Of a DNA stretch of 64,000 nucleotides, positions 7,621 to 16,390 are shown piece by piece (position 1 is the first letter of the stretch; each line of letters opens with the position of its first letter). The notes beneath the pieces are model-generated. The model was not told the DNA's origin and made no database searches. It saw only the letters and a list, made by a program, of their open reading frames with translations. Where the stretch lies: contig WYAU01000088.1 of assembly GCA_011525665.1 (NCBI GenBank), positions 1 to 64,000 on the forward strand, written 5' to 3'. The DNA is from Candidatus Brocadia sp. GTDB taxonomy: Bacteria > Planctomycetota > Brocadiia > Brocadiales > Brocadiaceae. Both the position numbers and the translations under genes were made by a program.

Positions 7621-8346
7621 TTAAACCAATTTGCGTTTCTTAGTGGAGGGTTTGTTCAATGCCTTGTTAACCCCATATTGAACTGGTCGTTCGAACAATC
7701 TCATCTGAGTTGCAATATGGCCTTTTCTTCGGGCAACACCATTTGAGCTGTTTTCCTCCACATCTTCGTTTCCCCACTGATCCCATTCCTCCCGCCTGAA
7801 TCTGGCGAACAATTCCAGGTAAGGGCCGGGCGAGCAGTTTTCGATAACGTCGTAAATCTGATTTGGTTTTCGTGAATGCTCCCTCTTCCGTGATGAGATG
7901 ATGTTCACCTGAGTCCGTCCAGGTTGAAGTGTTCTCATGTGTCCACGGACACCAAACAAGACGAGTTCTGTAACATTTCGAAAATAGAATCCAACCCCCC
8001 GACCGTCAGGACCTCCATCCTTTCTGATCTTATACCAGACGATGTTAGTTTTATATGTGAAACCCCAACGTTTCATCACTTCAAGGCCTTCGGCGAGCAA
8101 GGCATTTGGCACCCACAGATAAAGATGCGAGTTCGCTGCAGCAACTTGAGACACAGGAATTTCACAAATCTCTTCAATGGTCATTGTCGGATAGCGAAGA
8201 AGTCTCTGATGCTCCGGTGCCATCTTCCCGGTACGGTTTTCGAAACGCCAGGGAGGGTCGGCAAGAATCGTTGAATAAAGGCCACAGACCTTAGACATGA
8301 AATCCTGTGCTGCCGTGGGCTGAGTAATATTAACAATCTTCTGCAT
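7621..8346 (-). CDS. MT-A70 family adenine DNA methyltransferase
   Basis: A 241-residue protein with the MT-A70 catalytic motif DPPWRF (YSTILADPPWRFENR, about residue 30), then HLYLWVPNALL, TNIVWYKIRKDG and the C-terminal YLELFARFRREEWDQWGNE segment typical of this family. These enzymes make N6-methyladenine. I start it at the ATG at 8346 because AGGAGA lies eight bases upstream. The open frame itself runs further into the preceding gene. The start overlaps the true end of the BglII-type endonuclease gene (stop at 8330-8332), so nuclease and methylase form one restriction-modification unit, here with the nuclease first. The target is probably GATC-containing if the nuclease follows its relatives. 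Confidence 0.85.
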   Translation of the reverse strand: MQKIVNITQPTAAQDFMSKVCGLYSTILADPPWRFENRTGKMAPEHQRLLRYPTMTIEEICEIPVSQVAAANSHLYLWVPNALLAEGLEVMKRWGFTYKTNIVWYKIRKDGGPDGRGVGFYFRNVTELVLFGVRGHMRTLQPGRTQVNIISSRKREHSRKPNQIYDVIENCSPGPYLELFARFRREEWDQWGNEDVEENSSNGVARRKGHIATQMRLFERPVQYGVNKALNKPSTKKRKLV

Positions 8347-8922
8347 AAAGATTTCTCCTGATACCAAAAACAAGAAGAGGACATCCGGCACCTCCCCCAC
8401 CTTGTATTCTGGGAAGAAGTTTAGACATATGTGTGGTCGAGGCTCCATATGATGCCCCGCGACCGAGGCTATCAAAAAAATCTCCTGTAACTCATCGCAA
8501 CGTGTTATTATTACCCCAACGGAAATTGCACGAAGATCAAATAGCAAACGAAAATTGTTTAGATCACGGTCGAAGAATGGATCCTTGTTATTCCACTCTA
8601 TTTCAAGTGCAACCCGGTTCTTGAAACAATCGACTTCATGTGTGGGGGACTCCATTACTTTCTCATCGACAGTAATTTTCGTATCAAAATTCTTTGGTTT
8701 CCACCCTTTCTGAAGCAGTTCAATATCAATCCAATCGGCTACCTTCGACTTACGTCCTCCTCCAACGGTAATCCAACTCTTTCTTAAGCGAAACCGAGTC
8801 AAAACGTTACAGATGTCGTTATACTCGGACTTAAAATCTTGTCGGAGGATGGCCACGGCATGTCGCCACTCGTGAACCTCGTAGTGCTCTTTAATAAATT
8901 TAGGCAACTGGTCTACGGACAT
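8330..8922 (-). pseudogene. BglII/BstYI-family restriction endonuclease, frameshifted
   Basis: The first 150 residues match the BglII/BstYI endonuclease family: THEVDCFKNRVALEIEWNNK, DPFFDRDLNNFR and DLRAISVGVIITR. At a run of seven A on the plus strand (8474-8480) the frame slips. In the next frame the family C-terminus continues as GASYGASTTHMSKLLPRIQ, then GGGGAGCPLLVFGI, and ends at TAA 8330-8332. One extra A in the run would restore a roughly 197-residue enzyme. Relatives cut AGATCT or RGATCY. Either the assembly has a homopolymer error or the nuclease is truly inactivated, leaving a solitary methylase. Without the correction the ORF reads through into the methyltransferase and mimics a 433-residue fusion. 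Confidence 0.88.
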
Positions 8923-9073
8923 TTATCTCGTTTTACTGTAAACTGGGTGTGCATCAATTGTGATGATTTACAGCTAATTATTGTTTATAGAGAAATAATA
9001 CTGTAGTTAATATAAAATGCTTAAAATTCAGCATATCAGTATATTTTTGCCTGAGCATAATAACCTTTCAATC

Positions 9074-11815
9074 TCAAAACGTCAACAACTCAATCAATTC
9101 CTTCCTCGAAAATGACTTGAACACGGCATCGTCCGACTCGACTACGGAATTCATGAGGGTAGCCTTGGTGGTAATCATGGCATCGATCTTTTCTTCTAAT
9201 GTGCCTTTGGTGATGAGCTTGAAGACCTGTACACCCCTGGTCTGGCCGATGCGGTGGACGCGGTCGGTGGCCTGATCTTCACGTGCGGCGTTCCACCAGC
9301 GGTCGTAGTGGATGACCACAGAGGCAGAGGTGAGGTCGATGCCTAAACCTCCAGCCATGAGACTCCCCAGGAAGACGTTGCAGTCGGGATCGTTCTGGAA
9401 TCTCTCGACGACCTTACCGCGGTTCATTGTACTGCCGCGCAAGGTCTCATATCTGATGTTAATTTTTTTCAACCAGTCACCAATGATATCCAGCATCTCC
9501 AGATACTGAGAGAAGACTACGACCTTTTCTCCGGCCTCCAGCGTCTCTTCCATGATCTCCTTGAAGAGTTCGAATTTGCCCGAGGTAGCCCCTTTGGGGG
9601 AACTTCCGTTCAGAACCAGTTTGGGATGGTCACAGAGCCGTTTCAATTTGGTAAGCAGGGCGAAGATGTGGATATATTCCACAGGCTGGTTTTCATCCCT
9701 TAACTTCGCAATAAGTTTGCTTCCCCGCTCACTGATGATGTCTTTATACATAACAATTTGCGCCGGCACGAGTGTACAATACCGCTTCTCTTCTGTCTTT
9801 GGCGGGAGTTCTGTGAGCACGTCCTTCTTGAGTCTCCTTAATTTGAAGGGGTGGATGATCTTCTTTAACATCTCGCGCCTTTCATTATCCTGATATTTCG
9901 TGATGGGGTTCTCGTATCTTTTCCTGAAGTCATCCATGCTTCCCAGATAGCCCGGCATGAGGAAGTCGAAGATCGACCACAATTCCGTCAAACGGTTTTC
10001 AATGGGTGTGCCTGTCAGTGCCAGGCGGTGCTGTGCCTTGAGGAACTTTGTGGCCTTGCACATCTGTGTGTTATGGTTCTTGATCTTTTGTGCCTCGTCC
10101 AGTACTACGTAATTCCACTGAATCTTGCTGAGGCCTTCCACATCGCGGGAAAGGATGCTATAGGTGGTTAATACAACCGATGGGAGGTTGTCTGAAAAGA
10201 GGGTATTCCTTTCTTTTCCATAAAACAGGGCAATTTTTAATTCTGGTGCATAGGTCTGAAATTTGGATTTCCAGTGATCCAGCACGGATGTGGGACAGAT
10301 GACGAGGTTGGGCAGGTTTGGCTCGGTTTGTAACGCAGAGAGGATTACCACCATCGCCTGATGTGTCTTGCCCAGCCCCATCTCATCGGCCAGAATGCCG
10401 TTAAAGTTGTTCGCATGCAGGAACCAGAGCCAGTCATAGCCTGATTGCTGATAGGTGCGCAATTCCCCCTTGTATGAAGTAAGGGGTGGCGCTGGCTGTG
10501 GCGGTGTGATGCGATCAAAACTTTCCAAAAATTTTTGCGTCTCATGGCATGCTGTTACCTTCGCTTTCTTGCTGCATTCAGCCCGCGTGCGCAGGTATCC
10601 GAGTTTTGGCATCTTGATCCGTCCATTTTCAATAACACCGTTGCCACGTTGCCAGAGGTCCATGATATCCCTGGGAATTTCTATATAATCCGTGTCTTTT
10701 CTCATGCATCCGTTTTTATCAATGCATGACAAGATCTCAGAAAGGGTGACGGTGTGCCTTCCTACGGTATAGGTAGGATCCAGCCATAGCCAGTCAGTAT
10801 CGCAAGACTCCACCTGTACATGGGAAACATCCGGTTTGTCATGAACTTTTACGCCCTTCAATCGTTCTGAAGGTTTAAAGGAAGGATCATTGAGTAATTG
10901 ATTGAAATCGTATTTAAGGAAATCAATGGCATCCTTTTCTTTATAGACAAGCGATTTTTGTTTATTGAAATAGGGTTTCAGGTTGAAGGGGATGGGGTGG
11001 ACAGGTCTGTAGGAATTGTTATGCCATACCCATTCTTCACTGATCCGGTGCTCAGCTAATTGTTCCCACTGAAAGGCTTGCTCCTCTTTTTTACCGGAGC
11101 CCTTCAATTTCAGTACGGGTGACAACTCAACATGCCCATCGTCGTTTATATCGGCATGGAGATAAGGAACGAGGGGGCTCTTATAAAGCTTTGTCCGTCT
11201 TGCACGTTCGGACAATTCCACTGTACTACCGGAGAATCTCGTTAATTTTTGAAAAACATTTGGACTTTTTTCTGCGGAGAGGTGGAACACCGTTTCGCCT
11301 CCGCCATGAGGAGAAACCAGCTTGAGTTCGAGTCGTGGCCCGCCATCGAGCAAGTCAACTTTGATGTTAAAATGACCAAAGTCAGAAAAGATTTCGCCTA
11401 AAATATCCGCAGGGCCTGGTTCGTAAGAAGAAAGGGGCAGAATTCTCGTAAAAATATCGTCAGGGTCAAAAAGTGTTTTTTGTCGTGGGGGTAGCGGTCT
11501 ATAACGTTTCTCTTTATCCCTCTGGTCAATCCACTTTAATAAAGTGGCAACTATGTGCTTACATATCTCTCCGTCCGAGGCGTACAAACATTCACAATCC
11601 ATTTCGTAGATTTCTTCTCCATCTGAAAGGACGTAAACACTGTAAGGCACCGGTTCGCTGCCAGCAACTTCTGCCGTTAATTCTCCGTCGTTATCGTACC
11701 TGAGATCATGGACACGGCCGCTTTTGTAATAGGAAAATCCACGGTTGAAGACGCCATTGTCGGTAACGGATTTGATATATTCGAATGTAATGGAATCTAA
11801 AAATGATGTATTCAT
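9074..11815 (-). CDS. SWIM zinc-finger SNF2-family helicase
   Basis: A DNA-dependent ATPase of the SNF2/SWI2 superfamily, 913 residues from the ATG at 11815; the frame is open to an earlier ATG at 11884, which would add 23 atypical residues. Domain order: N-terminal SWIM zinc finger (CECLYASDGEICKH, about residues 77-90), a long linker domain, then the ATPase core with Walker A DEMGLGKT near residue 490, DEAQ, LTGTPIENR and the C-terminal lobe ending in DRVHRIGQ. Bacterial SWIM-SNF2 proteins are linked to nucleic-acid remodelling, and SNF2 ATPases occur in several phage-defence systems. It stands alone on its strand at the inner end of the defence island, and its 3' end has been copied twice into that island. 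Confidence 0.92.
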   Translation of the reverse strand: MNTSFLDSITFEYIKSVTDNGVFNRGFSYYKSGRVHDLRYDNDGELTAEVAGSEPVPYSVYVLSDGEEIYEMDCECLYASDGEICKHIVATLLKWIDQRDKEKRYRPLPPRQKTLFDPDDIFTRILPLSSYEPGPADILGEIFSDFGHFNIKVDLLDGGPRLELKLVSPHGGGETVFHLSAEKSPNVFQKLTRFSGSTVELSERARRTKLYKSPLVPYLHADINDDGHVELSPVLKLKGSGKKEEQAFQWEQLAEHRISEEWVWHNNSYRPVHPIPFNLKPYFNKQKSLVYKEKDAIDFLKYDFNQLLNDPSFKPSERLKGVKVHDKPDVSHVQVESCDTDWLWLDPTYTVGRHTVTLSEILSCIDKNGCMRKDTDYIEIPRDIMDLWQRGNGVIENGRIKMPKLGYLRTRAECSKKAKVTACHETQKFLESFDRITPPQPAPPLTSYKGELRTYQQSGYDWLWFLHANNFNGILADEMGLGKTHQAMVVILSALQTEPNLPNLVICPTSVLDHWKSKFQTYAPELKIALFYGKERNTLFSDNLPSVVLTTYSILSRDVEGLSKIQWNYVVLDEAQKIKNHNTQMCKATKFLKAQHRLALTGTPIENRLTELWSIFDFLMPGYLGSMDDFRKRYENPITKYQDNERREMLKKIIHPFKLRRLKKDVLTELPPKTEEKRYCTLVPAQIVMYKDIISERGSKLIAKLRDENQPVEYIHIFALLTKLKRLCDHPKLVLNGSSPKGATSGKFELFKEIMEETLEAGEKVVVFSQYLEMLDIIGDWLKKINIRYETLRGSTMNRGKVVERFQNDPDCNVFLGSLMAGGLGIDLTSASVVIHYDRWWNAAREDQATDRVHRIGQTRGVQVFKLITKGTLEEKIDAMITTKATLMNSVVESDDAVFKSFSRKELIELLTF

Positions 11816-12063
11816 AAATTCATAATTCTTGTAAAGAGGGTTTAAAAGATATGGGGGTATATACGGATACAACATATATATCAATTTGTAGGCAAAAAGT
11901 CAACTAATAGCGTCACGTTTCTTCCGTTTTTTGAAAACAGCAGGGCATGAGATAGAGGGGAAAAATGATTAAGGGTATTGAGTTCTCTTCGGGACACTAT
12001 ATAATGTCAAACAGAGAGGGGTCGTGTGGTGGACAGACAAAAAATAAAAAACAGGTGATTGCT

Positions 12064-12972
12064 ATGGAGATAAAAGTCAAATTTGAGCCGGAGAAAATAG
12101 ACGTCATTATTCAATTGGCTATTCAGGAGGATATTTTTACCGGCGACATTACGACGGAAAATCTTGTCCCGGACAACCTGATGGTGGAGGGGGTTTTTCT
12201 TGCAAAGGAAAGTGGGATTATTGCCGGATTACCCGTTGTTGAGTACTTTTTCTCAAAACTTGACAAGAACACTTTTTTTAAATGCTGGGTTCAGGAGGGG
12301 GTTTTTGTTCGCAAGGGGGAGATTGTTGCCGCCATACACGGCAGCGCAAAGGCCTTGCTCTCCGGAGAGCGGATTGCCTTAAACTTCCTTCAACGGCTTT
12401 CAGGGATTGCGACTCTGACTGCACAGTTTGTTGAGCGTATAAAACCACTAAAAACTGCCATTATGGATACGAGAAAGACTATCCCCGGGTGGCGGTATCT
12501 GGAAAAATATGCGGTAGCTGTGGGCGGTGGAGTCAACCACAGGCTGGGGCTCTATGACCACGTCCTTATAAAAGATAATCACCTGGATATTCTGAAAAAC
12601 AAATTGTTCTATGACGTTTCTCCCCCTCTCAGTATTATCGAAAAGGCAGTCTCCGTATTGCGGCAGAAGATAAAAAAGGGTATTTTGATTGAGGTAGAAA
12701 CAAGGACGCTGGAAGAAGTGAAGGACGCCCTTGCGGCAGGGGTAGACATAATCTTGTTTGATAATATGAGTATTCACCTGGTGAACGATGCGGTAAAATT
12801 AGTTAAAGAGTGGAAATATGATGCGGATAAACGACGGCCACTTACGGAGGCGTCCGGCAATATTACCCTGGAAAACGTGCATCTTGTAGCACAAACGGGA
12901 GTGGACAGGATTTCTGTCGGCGCCGTCACCCATTCAGCGGGGGCGCTCGATATTTCCCTGGAAATATCCTGA
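12064..12972 (+). CDS. nadC: nicotinate-nucleotide pyrophosphorylase (carboxylating)
   Basis: Quinolinate phosphoribosyltransferase of NAD biosynthesis: quinolinate plus PRPP gives nicotinate mononucleotide, CO2 and pyrophosphate. Family motifs are clear: ALQEDIFTGDIT-like AIQEDIFTGDITTEN, SGERIALNFLQRLSGIAT, DTRKTIPGWRYLEKYAV and GGGVNHRLGLYD, then VEVETRTLEE and DNMSI, ending SVGAVTHSAGALDISLEI. I start at the ATG at 12064, preceded by AGGTGA, giving a normal 302 residues. The frame is open from 11965, but that extension is not family-like. A strong hairpin follows the stop codon. It is a single gene with no other NAD genes alongside. Confidence 0.95.
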   Translation: MEIKVKFEPEKIDVIIQLAIQEDIFTGDITTENLVPDNLMVEGVFLAKESGIIAGLPVVEYFFSKLDKNTFFKCWVQEGVFVRKGEIVAAIHGSAKALLSGERIALNFLQRLSGIATLTAQFVERIKPLKTAIMDTRKTIPGWRYLEKYAVAVGGGVNHRLGLYDHVLIKDNHLDILKNKLFYDVSPPLSIIEKAVSVLRQKIKKGILIEVETRTLEEVKDALAAGVDIILFDNMSIHLVNDAVKLVKEWKYDADKRRPLTEASGNITLENVHLVAQTGVDRISVGAVTHSAGALDISLEIS

Positions 12973-12992
12973 TGGTTCGCAACGCATTGAGA

Positions 12993-13025
12993 GCTAACCC
13001 AACTTTCTGCGAAAGTTGGGTTAGC
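12993..13025 (+). terminator. hairpin terminator after nadC
   Basis: Perfect 14-bp inverted repeat: GCTAACCCAACTTT, loop CTGCG, AAAGTTGGGTTAGC, followed by the T-rich TGTTGTTTTCTGTTG. It begins 20 bases after the nadC stop codon. The T tract is interrupted, so it may be a bidirectional terminator or a hairpin repeat reused as one. Confidence 0.65.
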
Positions 13026-13049
13026 TGTTGTTTTCTGTTGCCCGTTCTC

Positions 13050-13345
13050 CCAGGCATATATCGTTAGCGTCTGCCCACGCTATTATCGATGGCCGTACTG
13101 CCGCACTAAAAAAACGAAAGTCAGTCCGGGTGGGAATAAGGCGCCTGGATAGTTATGACCGGGTTGTTCACATATACCACAACTCAGACACTAATCGGCC
13201 GATATAAAGGGCAGGTTGAATATTTACACCTTACCGTGAAGCGGAAAAACCGGTTTTTGCCTTTTAACAAAGACATGGACAACCCCGATGAAAAAAGAGG
13301 GTTTAAGGTAGCCTCCCATGATATATGACACCCTGCGGACTTATT
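13050..13345 (+). pseudogene. possible decayed gene, family unknown
   Basis: No intact gene lies between nadC and the toxin gene. One frame is open for about 48 codons (including AAHAII-like SLASAHAIIDGRTAALKK and VRVGIRRLDSYDRVVHIYH) and then a second frame for about 49 codons (YKGQVEYLHLTVKRKNRF). This looks like one coding sequence broken by a frameshift. I cannot name a family. It could also be chance open sequence. Confidence 0.3.
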
Positions 13346-13352
13346 TATCGTG

Positions 13353-13382
13353 TTGACATTTGTAATACATTTGCCATACAAT
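13353..13382 (+). promoter_or_regulatory. sigma70-type promoter of the PIN toxin, probably leaderless
   Basis: -35 TTGACA (13353-13358), 18-bp spacer, -10 TACAAT (13377-13382). The predicted transcription start falls at about 13389, exactly on the ATG of the PIN gene, so the mRNA would have no leader. Confidence 0.65.
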
Positions 13383-13388
13383 TGTGTT

Positions 13389-13889
13389 ATGATCGTTTTT
13401 GATTCATCGACAATGATTCTTCTTGCCAAAACAGACCTGCTTGATTTATTTATCACAAATTTTCACGACAAAGTTTTTATTTCAGGCAGAGTTATGGTGG
13501 AAGTATACAAAGAACACAGAGAAGAATCGCCTGCAATAGTAAAATTAATCAAGGATAAAAAATTTGAAGTCGTAAAGATCAGAAATGTTATGCAGATAAA
13601 GAGGTTGATGGAAGACTTTACTATAGACCAGGGCGAAGCAGAGACAATTACCCTTGCACTCAGAAAAGGGATAAATGTAATTGCAACGGATGACAGAAAT
13701 GCAATAAGGGCGTGTAAAATGTTAAAGATAAGTTTTACTACTGCAATTGCTGTTCTTGTAAGAGCATTTGAAAGGAACCTTATGGATAGGGAAGGAGCCT
13801 TTGTAAAGTTACAGAAACTGCAGGCTGCCGGCAGGTATAATAAGGCAATAATTAAGGATGCGACGAAACAATTAAAGGGAGGTAGGTAA
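13389..13889 (+). CDS. PIN-domain (DUF3368-like) toxin
   Basis: A 166-residue PIN-fold protein: IVFDSSTMILLAKTDLL at the N-terminus, the central DQGEAETITLAL and INVIATDDRNAIRACKML. These carry the acidic residues of a metal-dependent RNase, and the pattern is that of the DUF3368 subgroup. I start at the ATG at 13389 since the domain begins there; a GTG at 13350 overlaps the promoter. The next gene, one base downstream, encodes a UPF0175-type partner, a combination known for DUF3368 toxins. Toxin-first order is the reverse of most type II pairs. No ribosome binding site is seen, consistent with a leaderless start. Confidence 0.85.
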   Translation: MIVFDSSTMILLAKTDLLDLFITNFHDKVFISGRVMVEVYKEHREESPAIVKLIKDKKFEVVKIRNVMQIKRLMEDFTIDQGEAETITLALRKGINVIATDDRNAIRACKMLKISFTTAIAVLVRAFERNLMDREGAFVKLQKLQAAGRYNKAIIKDATKQLKGGR

Positions 13890-13890
13890 G

Positions 13891-14190
13891 ATGGCAACAA
13901 AGACCCTGAGCATACGCATAGATGACAATGACTACAAATTTCTCTCTTCTCTTGCCAGGGAGGAAAAAGAAGACGTTTCAAAGGCGATAAGGGAACTTGT
14001 TGACCTTGGCAGGGTAATGCTTGCCATAGAGAAATATAAAAAATCAGAGGCCTCTGTTGAAAAGGCCGCTCATATAGCCGGCGTTTCTATCTCACGGATG
14101 ATGGATATATTCAAAGAGTACGGGATAGAGGCAAACCTGGAATATGAGGACTATCTGGAAGGACTGAAGACACTGCGAGATATCTGGTAA
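13891..14190 (+). CDS. UPF0175-like antitoxin
   Basis: A 99-residue protein. An N-terminal ribbon-helix-helix-like strand (KTLSIRIDDNDYKFLSSLA) is followed by the UPF0175 signature segment SVEKAAHIAGVSISRMMDIFKE. This is the predicted DNA-binding antitoxin for the preceding PIN toxin. The ATG lies one base after the toxin stop codon, with GGGAGGTAGG inside the toxin 3' end as ribosome binding site. It may therefore be translated more strongly than the toxin, which would compensate for its second position. Confidence 0.85.
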   Translation: MATKTLSIRIDDNDYKFLSSLAREEKEDVSKAIRELVDLGRVMLAIEKYKKSEASVEKAAHIAGVSISRMMDIFKEYGIEANLEYEDYLEGLKTLRDIW

Positions 14191-14290
14191 TAGGTTTATA
14201 CAGAATAAAATCTTTGAATGGAAGAAACAGAGCTTACCCGCCGTGTGCAGGATAGTCATCAACGAAGTTCCCGGGCGATACAAAGTTCTT

Positions 14291-14319
14291 TTGAGTGACG
14301 TAGTTCTTTCTGTTAAAAT
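14291..14319 (+). promoter_or_regulatory. possible ftsH promoter
   Basis: -35 TTGAGT (14291-14296), 17-bp spacer, -10 TAAAAT (14314-14319). This would give ftsH a leader of about 140 bases. The rest of the 276-base gap holds no gene that I can support. Confidence 0.35.
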
Positions 14320-14466
14320 AACCTGAGTATATTACCAATGTTTCGATATTAAAGAATAAAGGTTTTTAAAATTCATTTCATGGGCAGGGAATGGTGTGCT
14401 CGGATGGGGAAATGGATTTTATCTCTACATATTTTACAATGTGTGGTTTCTATCTAAGGAGTTTTT

Positions 14467-16326
14467 ATGTTCAAGGATTTCAAAAAGATACAGTTTAAAA
14501 TGCCAAAAAAATTTTCCATCTGGCATATTATTATTGCCTTCGGATTCTTTATCATCCTCCAGATGTATTTGATGAATCCCGGCGTGAGGGATATCACGTA
14601 TAGTGATTTCAAAAAGCTGGTCAAAGAGGGAAATGTCCTGGAATGCCACATTACCCATACACTGATCCGCGGCAAGCTTCGGGAGATAGAGCGCGGCACA
14701 ACCAAAAATGCAATTTTTATTACAGCCCGTGTGGACGATCCTGACCTGGTAAAAGACCTGGAATCCATGGGTGTCAGGTATGCAGGGCATTATGAGAGTC
14801 CGTGGTTCAAGACGTTCTTTTTTTCCTGGGTAATGCCCTTGTTAATCTTGTTTGTGATCTGGCGCTTTGTGTTTAAACGGTTCGGTCCCGCCAGCAGCAT
14901 CATGACCTTTGGCAAAAGCAAGGGCCGTCTCTATGTACAAGAGGACCTGAACGTTACTTTCGATGACGTGGCGGGAATCGACGAGGCCAAGGAAGAATTG
15001 CAGGAGATTATCGAATTCTTAAAAACCCCGGAAAAATTTCGCGCCCTGGGGGGAAAGATACCGAAGGGCGTTTTGCTCGTGGGCGCCCCCGGAACAGGGA
15101 AAACACTCCTGGCAAAGGCCGTGGCCGGGGAGGCCGGAGTGCCTTTTTTTAATATGAGTGGCTCGGAATTTGTTGAGATGTTTGTCGGTGTCGGCGCCGC
15201 GCGGGTAAGGGATTTGTTTAGCCAGGCGGACCAGAAGGCGCCGTGCATTATCTTTATTGATGAACTCGATGCCCTTGGCAAGGCCCGGGGCTCCAACCCT
15301 ATGGGTGGGCACGATGAGCGGGAACAGACCCTAAACCAGTTATTGGTAGAGATGGACGGATTTGACTCCAATAAAGGGGTGATTATCATGGGTTCCACCA
15401 ATCGTCCCGAGATGCTGGACACCGCCCTTTTACGTCCCGGAAGATTCGATCGCCAGGTGGTTGTTGACCGCCCCGATCTTCATGGCCGTGAAGCGATACT
15501 GAAAGTGCATGTTAAAGAGGTAAAGCTGGAAAAAGAGATCAATTTGCATTCAATTGCCGCCATGACACCGGGGTTTGTCGGCGCAGACCTTGCCAATCTT
15601 GTGAACGAAGCGGCCTTGCTTGCGGCACGACGGAATAAGAAGGCCGTGGGCATGCCGGAATTTGAAGAGGCAATCGACCGCCTTATGGCAGGGCTTGAGA
15701 AGAAGAAGCGCCTGATGAATAAGAAGGAAAAGGAGATCGTCGCCCATCATGAATCAGGCCATGCGCTTGTCGCATGCTCCGTGCCGCATGCGGACCCTGT
15801 CCGCAAAATTTCTATGATCCCCCGTGGTATCGGGGCGTTGGGGTATACACTACAAAAGCCAACGGAAGACCGATACCTCATGACCAGGGCCGAACTACTG
15901 GACAGGATCGCAATATTGCTGGGAGGAAGGATCGCGGAGGAAATTGTTTTTAACGAAGTGTCCACAGGCGCTCAGAACGATCTGGAAAAGGCGACAGAGA
16001 TTGCCAAGCTGATGGTCAAGGAATATGGCATGAGCGACAAGATGGGTTTGGTGACCTTCGAGCAGGGCAACCGTCCGCTCTTTCTGAGCGGAGGGTTTGC
16101 CGCAAGTAAGGAATACAGCGAGGAAACGGCGCGGGAAATAGACATGGAAATCAAGAAGATCATGGACGAATCGTCCCATCGGGTTAAGACATTATTGACG
16201 GAAAAAAAGGAAATCTTGCGGGGCATGGCAAAGACACTGATGGAACAAGAGGTTATTGAGGGAGAAGAACTGAAGAAGCTCCTGGAGGAACTCCACAAAG
16301 CCAATGGGAAAAATGCGCCCGTGTGA
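14467..16326 (+). CDS. ftsH: ATP-dependent zinc metalloprotease FtsH
   Basis: Membrane-anchored AAA+ protease that degrades unassembled and regulatory membrane proteins. Two transmembrane helices lie at about residues 18-36 and 117-134, with a short exported loop between them. The AAA domain has Walker A GAPGTGKT (206-213), FIDELDALG and the second-region-of-homology RPGRFDR. The zinc protease site HESGH is near residue 429, with the third ligand in the NDLEKAT region. The length of 619 is standard. GTTTTTATG preceded by AAGGAG gives a good start. It heads a plus-strand cluster with a PAS/GGDEF protein, lon and a universal stress gene, suggesting a shared proteostasis or stress role. Confidence 0.97.
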   Translation: MFKDFKKIQFKMPKKFSIWHIIIAFGFFIILQMYLMNPGVRDITYSDFKKLVKEGNVLECHITHTLIRGKLREIERGTTKNAIFITARVDDPDLVKDLESMGVRYAGHYESPWFKTFFFSWVMPLLILFVIWRFVFKRFGPASSIMTFGKSKGRLYVQEDLNVTFDDVAGIDEAKEELQEIIEFLKTPEKFRALGGKIPKGVLLVGAPGTGKTLLAKAVAGEAGVPFFNMSGSEFVEMFVGVGAARVRDLFSQADQKAPCIIFIDELDALGKARGSNPMGGHDEREQTLNQLLVEMDGFDSNKGVIIMGSTNRPEMLDTALLRPGRFDRQVVVDRPDLHGREAILKVHVKEVKLEKEINLHSIAAMTPGFVGADLANLVNEAALLAARRNKKAVGMPEFEEAIDRLMAGLEKKKRLMNKKEKEIVAHHESGHALVACSVPHADPVRKISMIPRGIGALGYTLQKPTEDRYLMTRAELLDRIAILLGGRIAEEIVFNEVSTGAQNDLEKATEIAKLMVKEYGMSDKMGLVTFEQGNRPLFLSGGFAASKEYSEETAREIDMEIKKIMDESSHRVKTLLTEKKEILRGMAKTLMEQEVIEGEELKKLLEELHKANGKNAPV

Positions 16327-16390
16327 CAGAAACGCTGAAGCTCTCTGGTGAGATAGTACGGTATTTTATGGTATTCTTGGGGAAAAAAGA

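Noticed and set aside
7621-8922. A 433-residue natural fusion of a BglII-type nuclease and MT-A70 methylase
   Set aside because: The nuclease C-terminus continues in another frame after a seven-base A run and reaches its own stop, and the methylase has its own ribosome binding site and ATG.
13350-13388. Upstream GTG start for the PIN toxin
   Set aside because: It would place the start codon on the -35 box of the best promoter, and the PIN domain begins exactly at the ATG at 13389.
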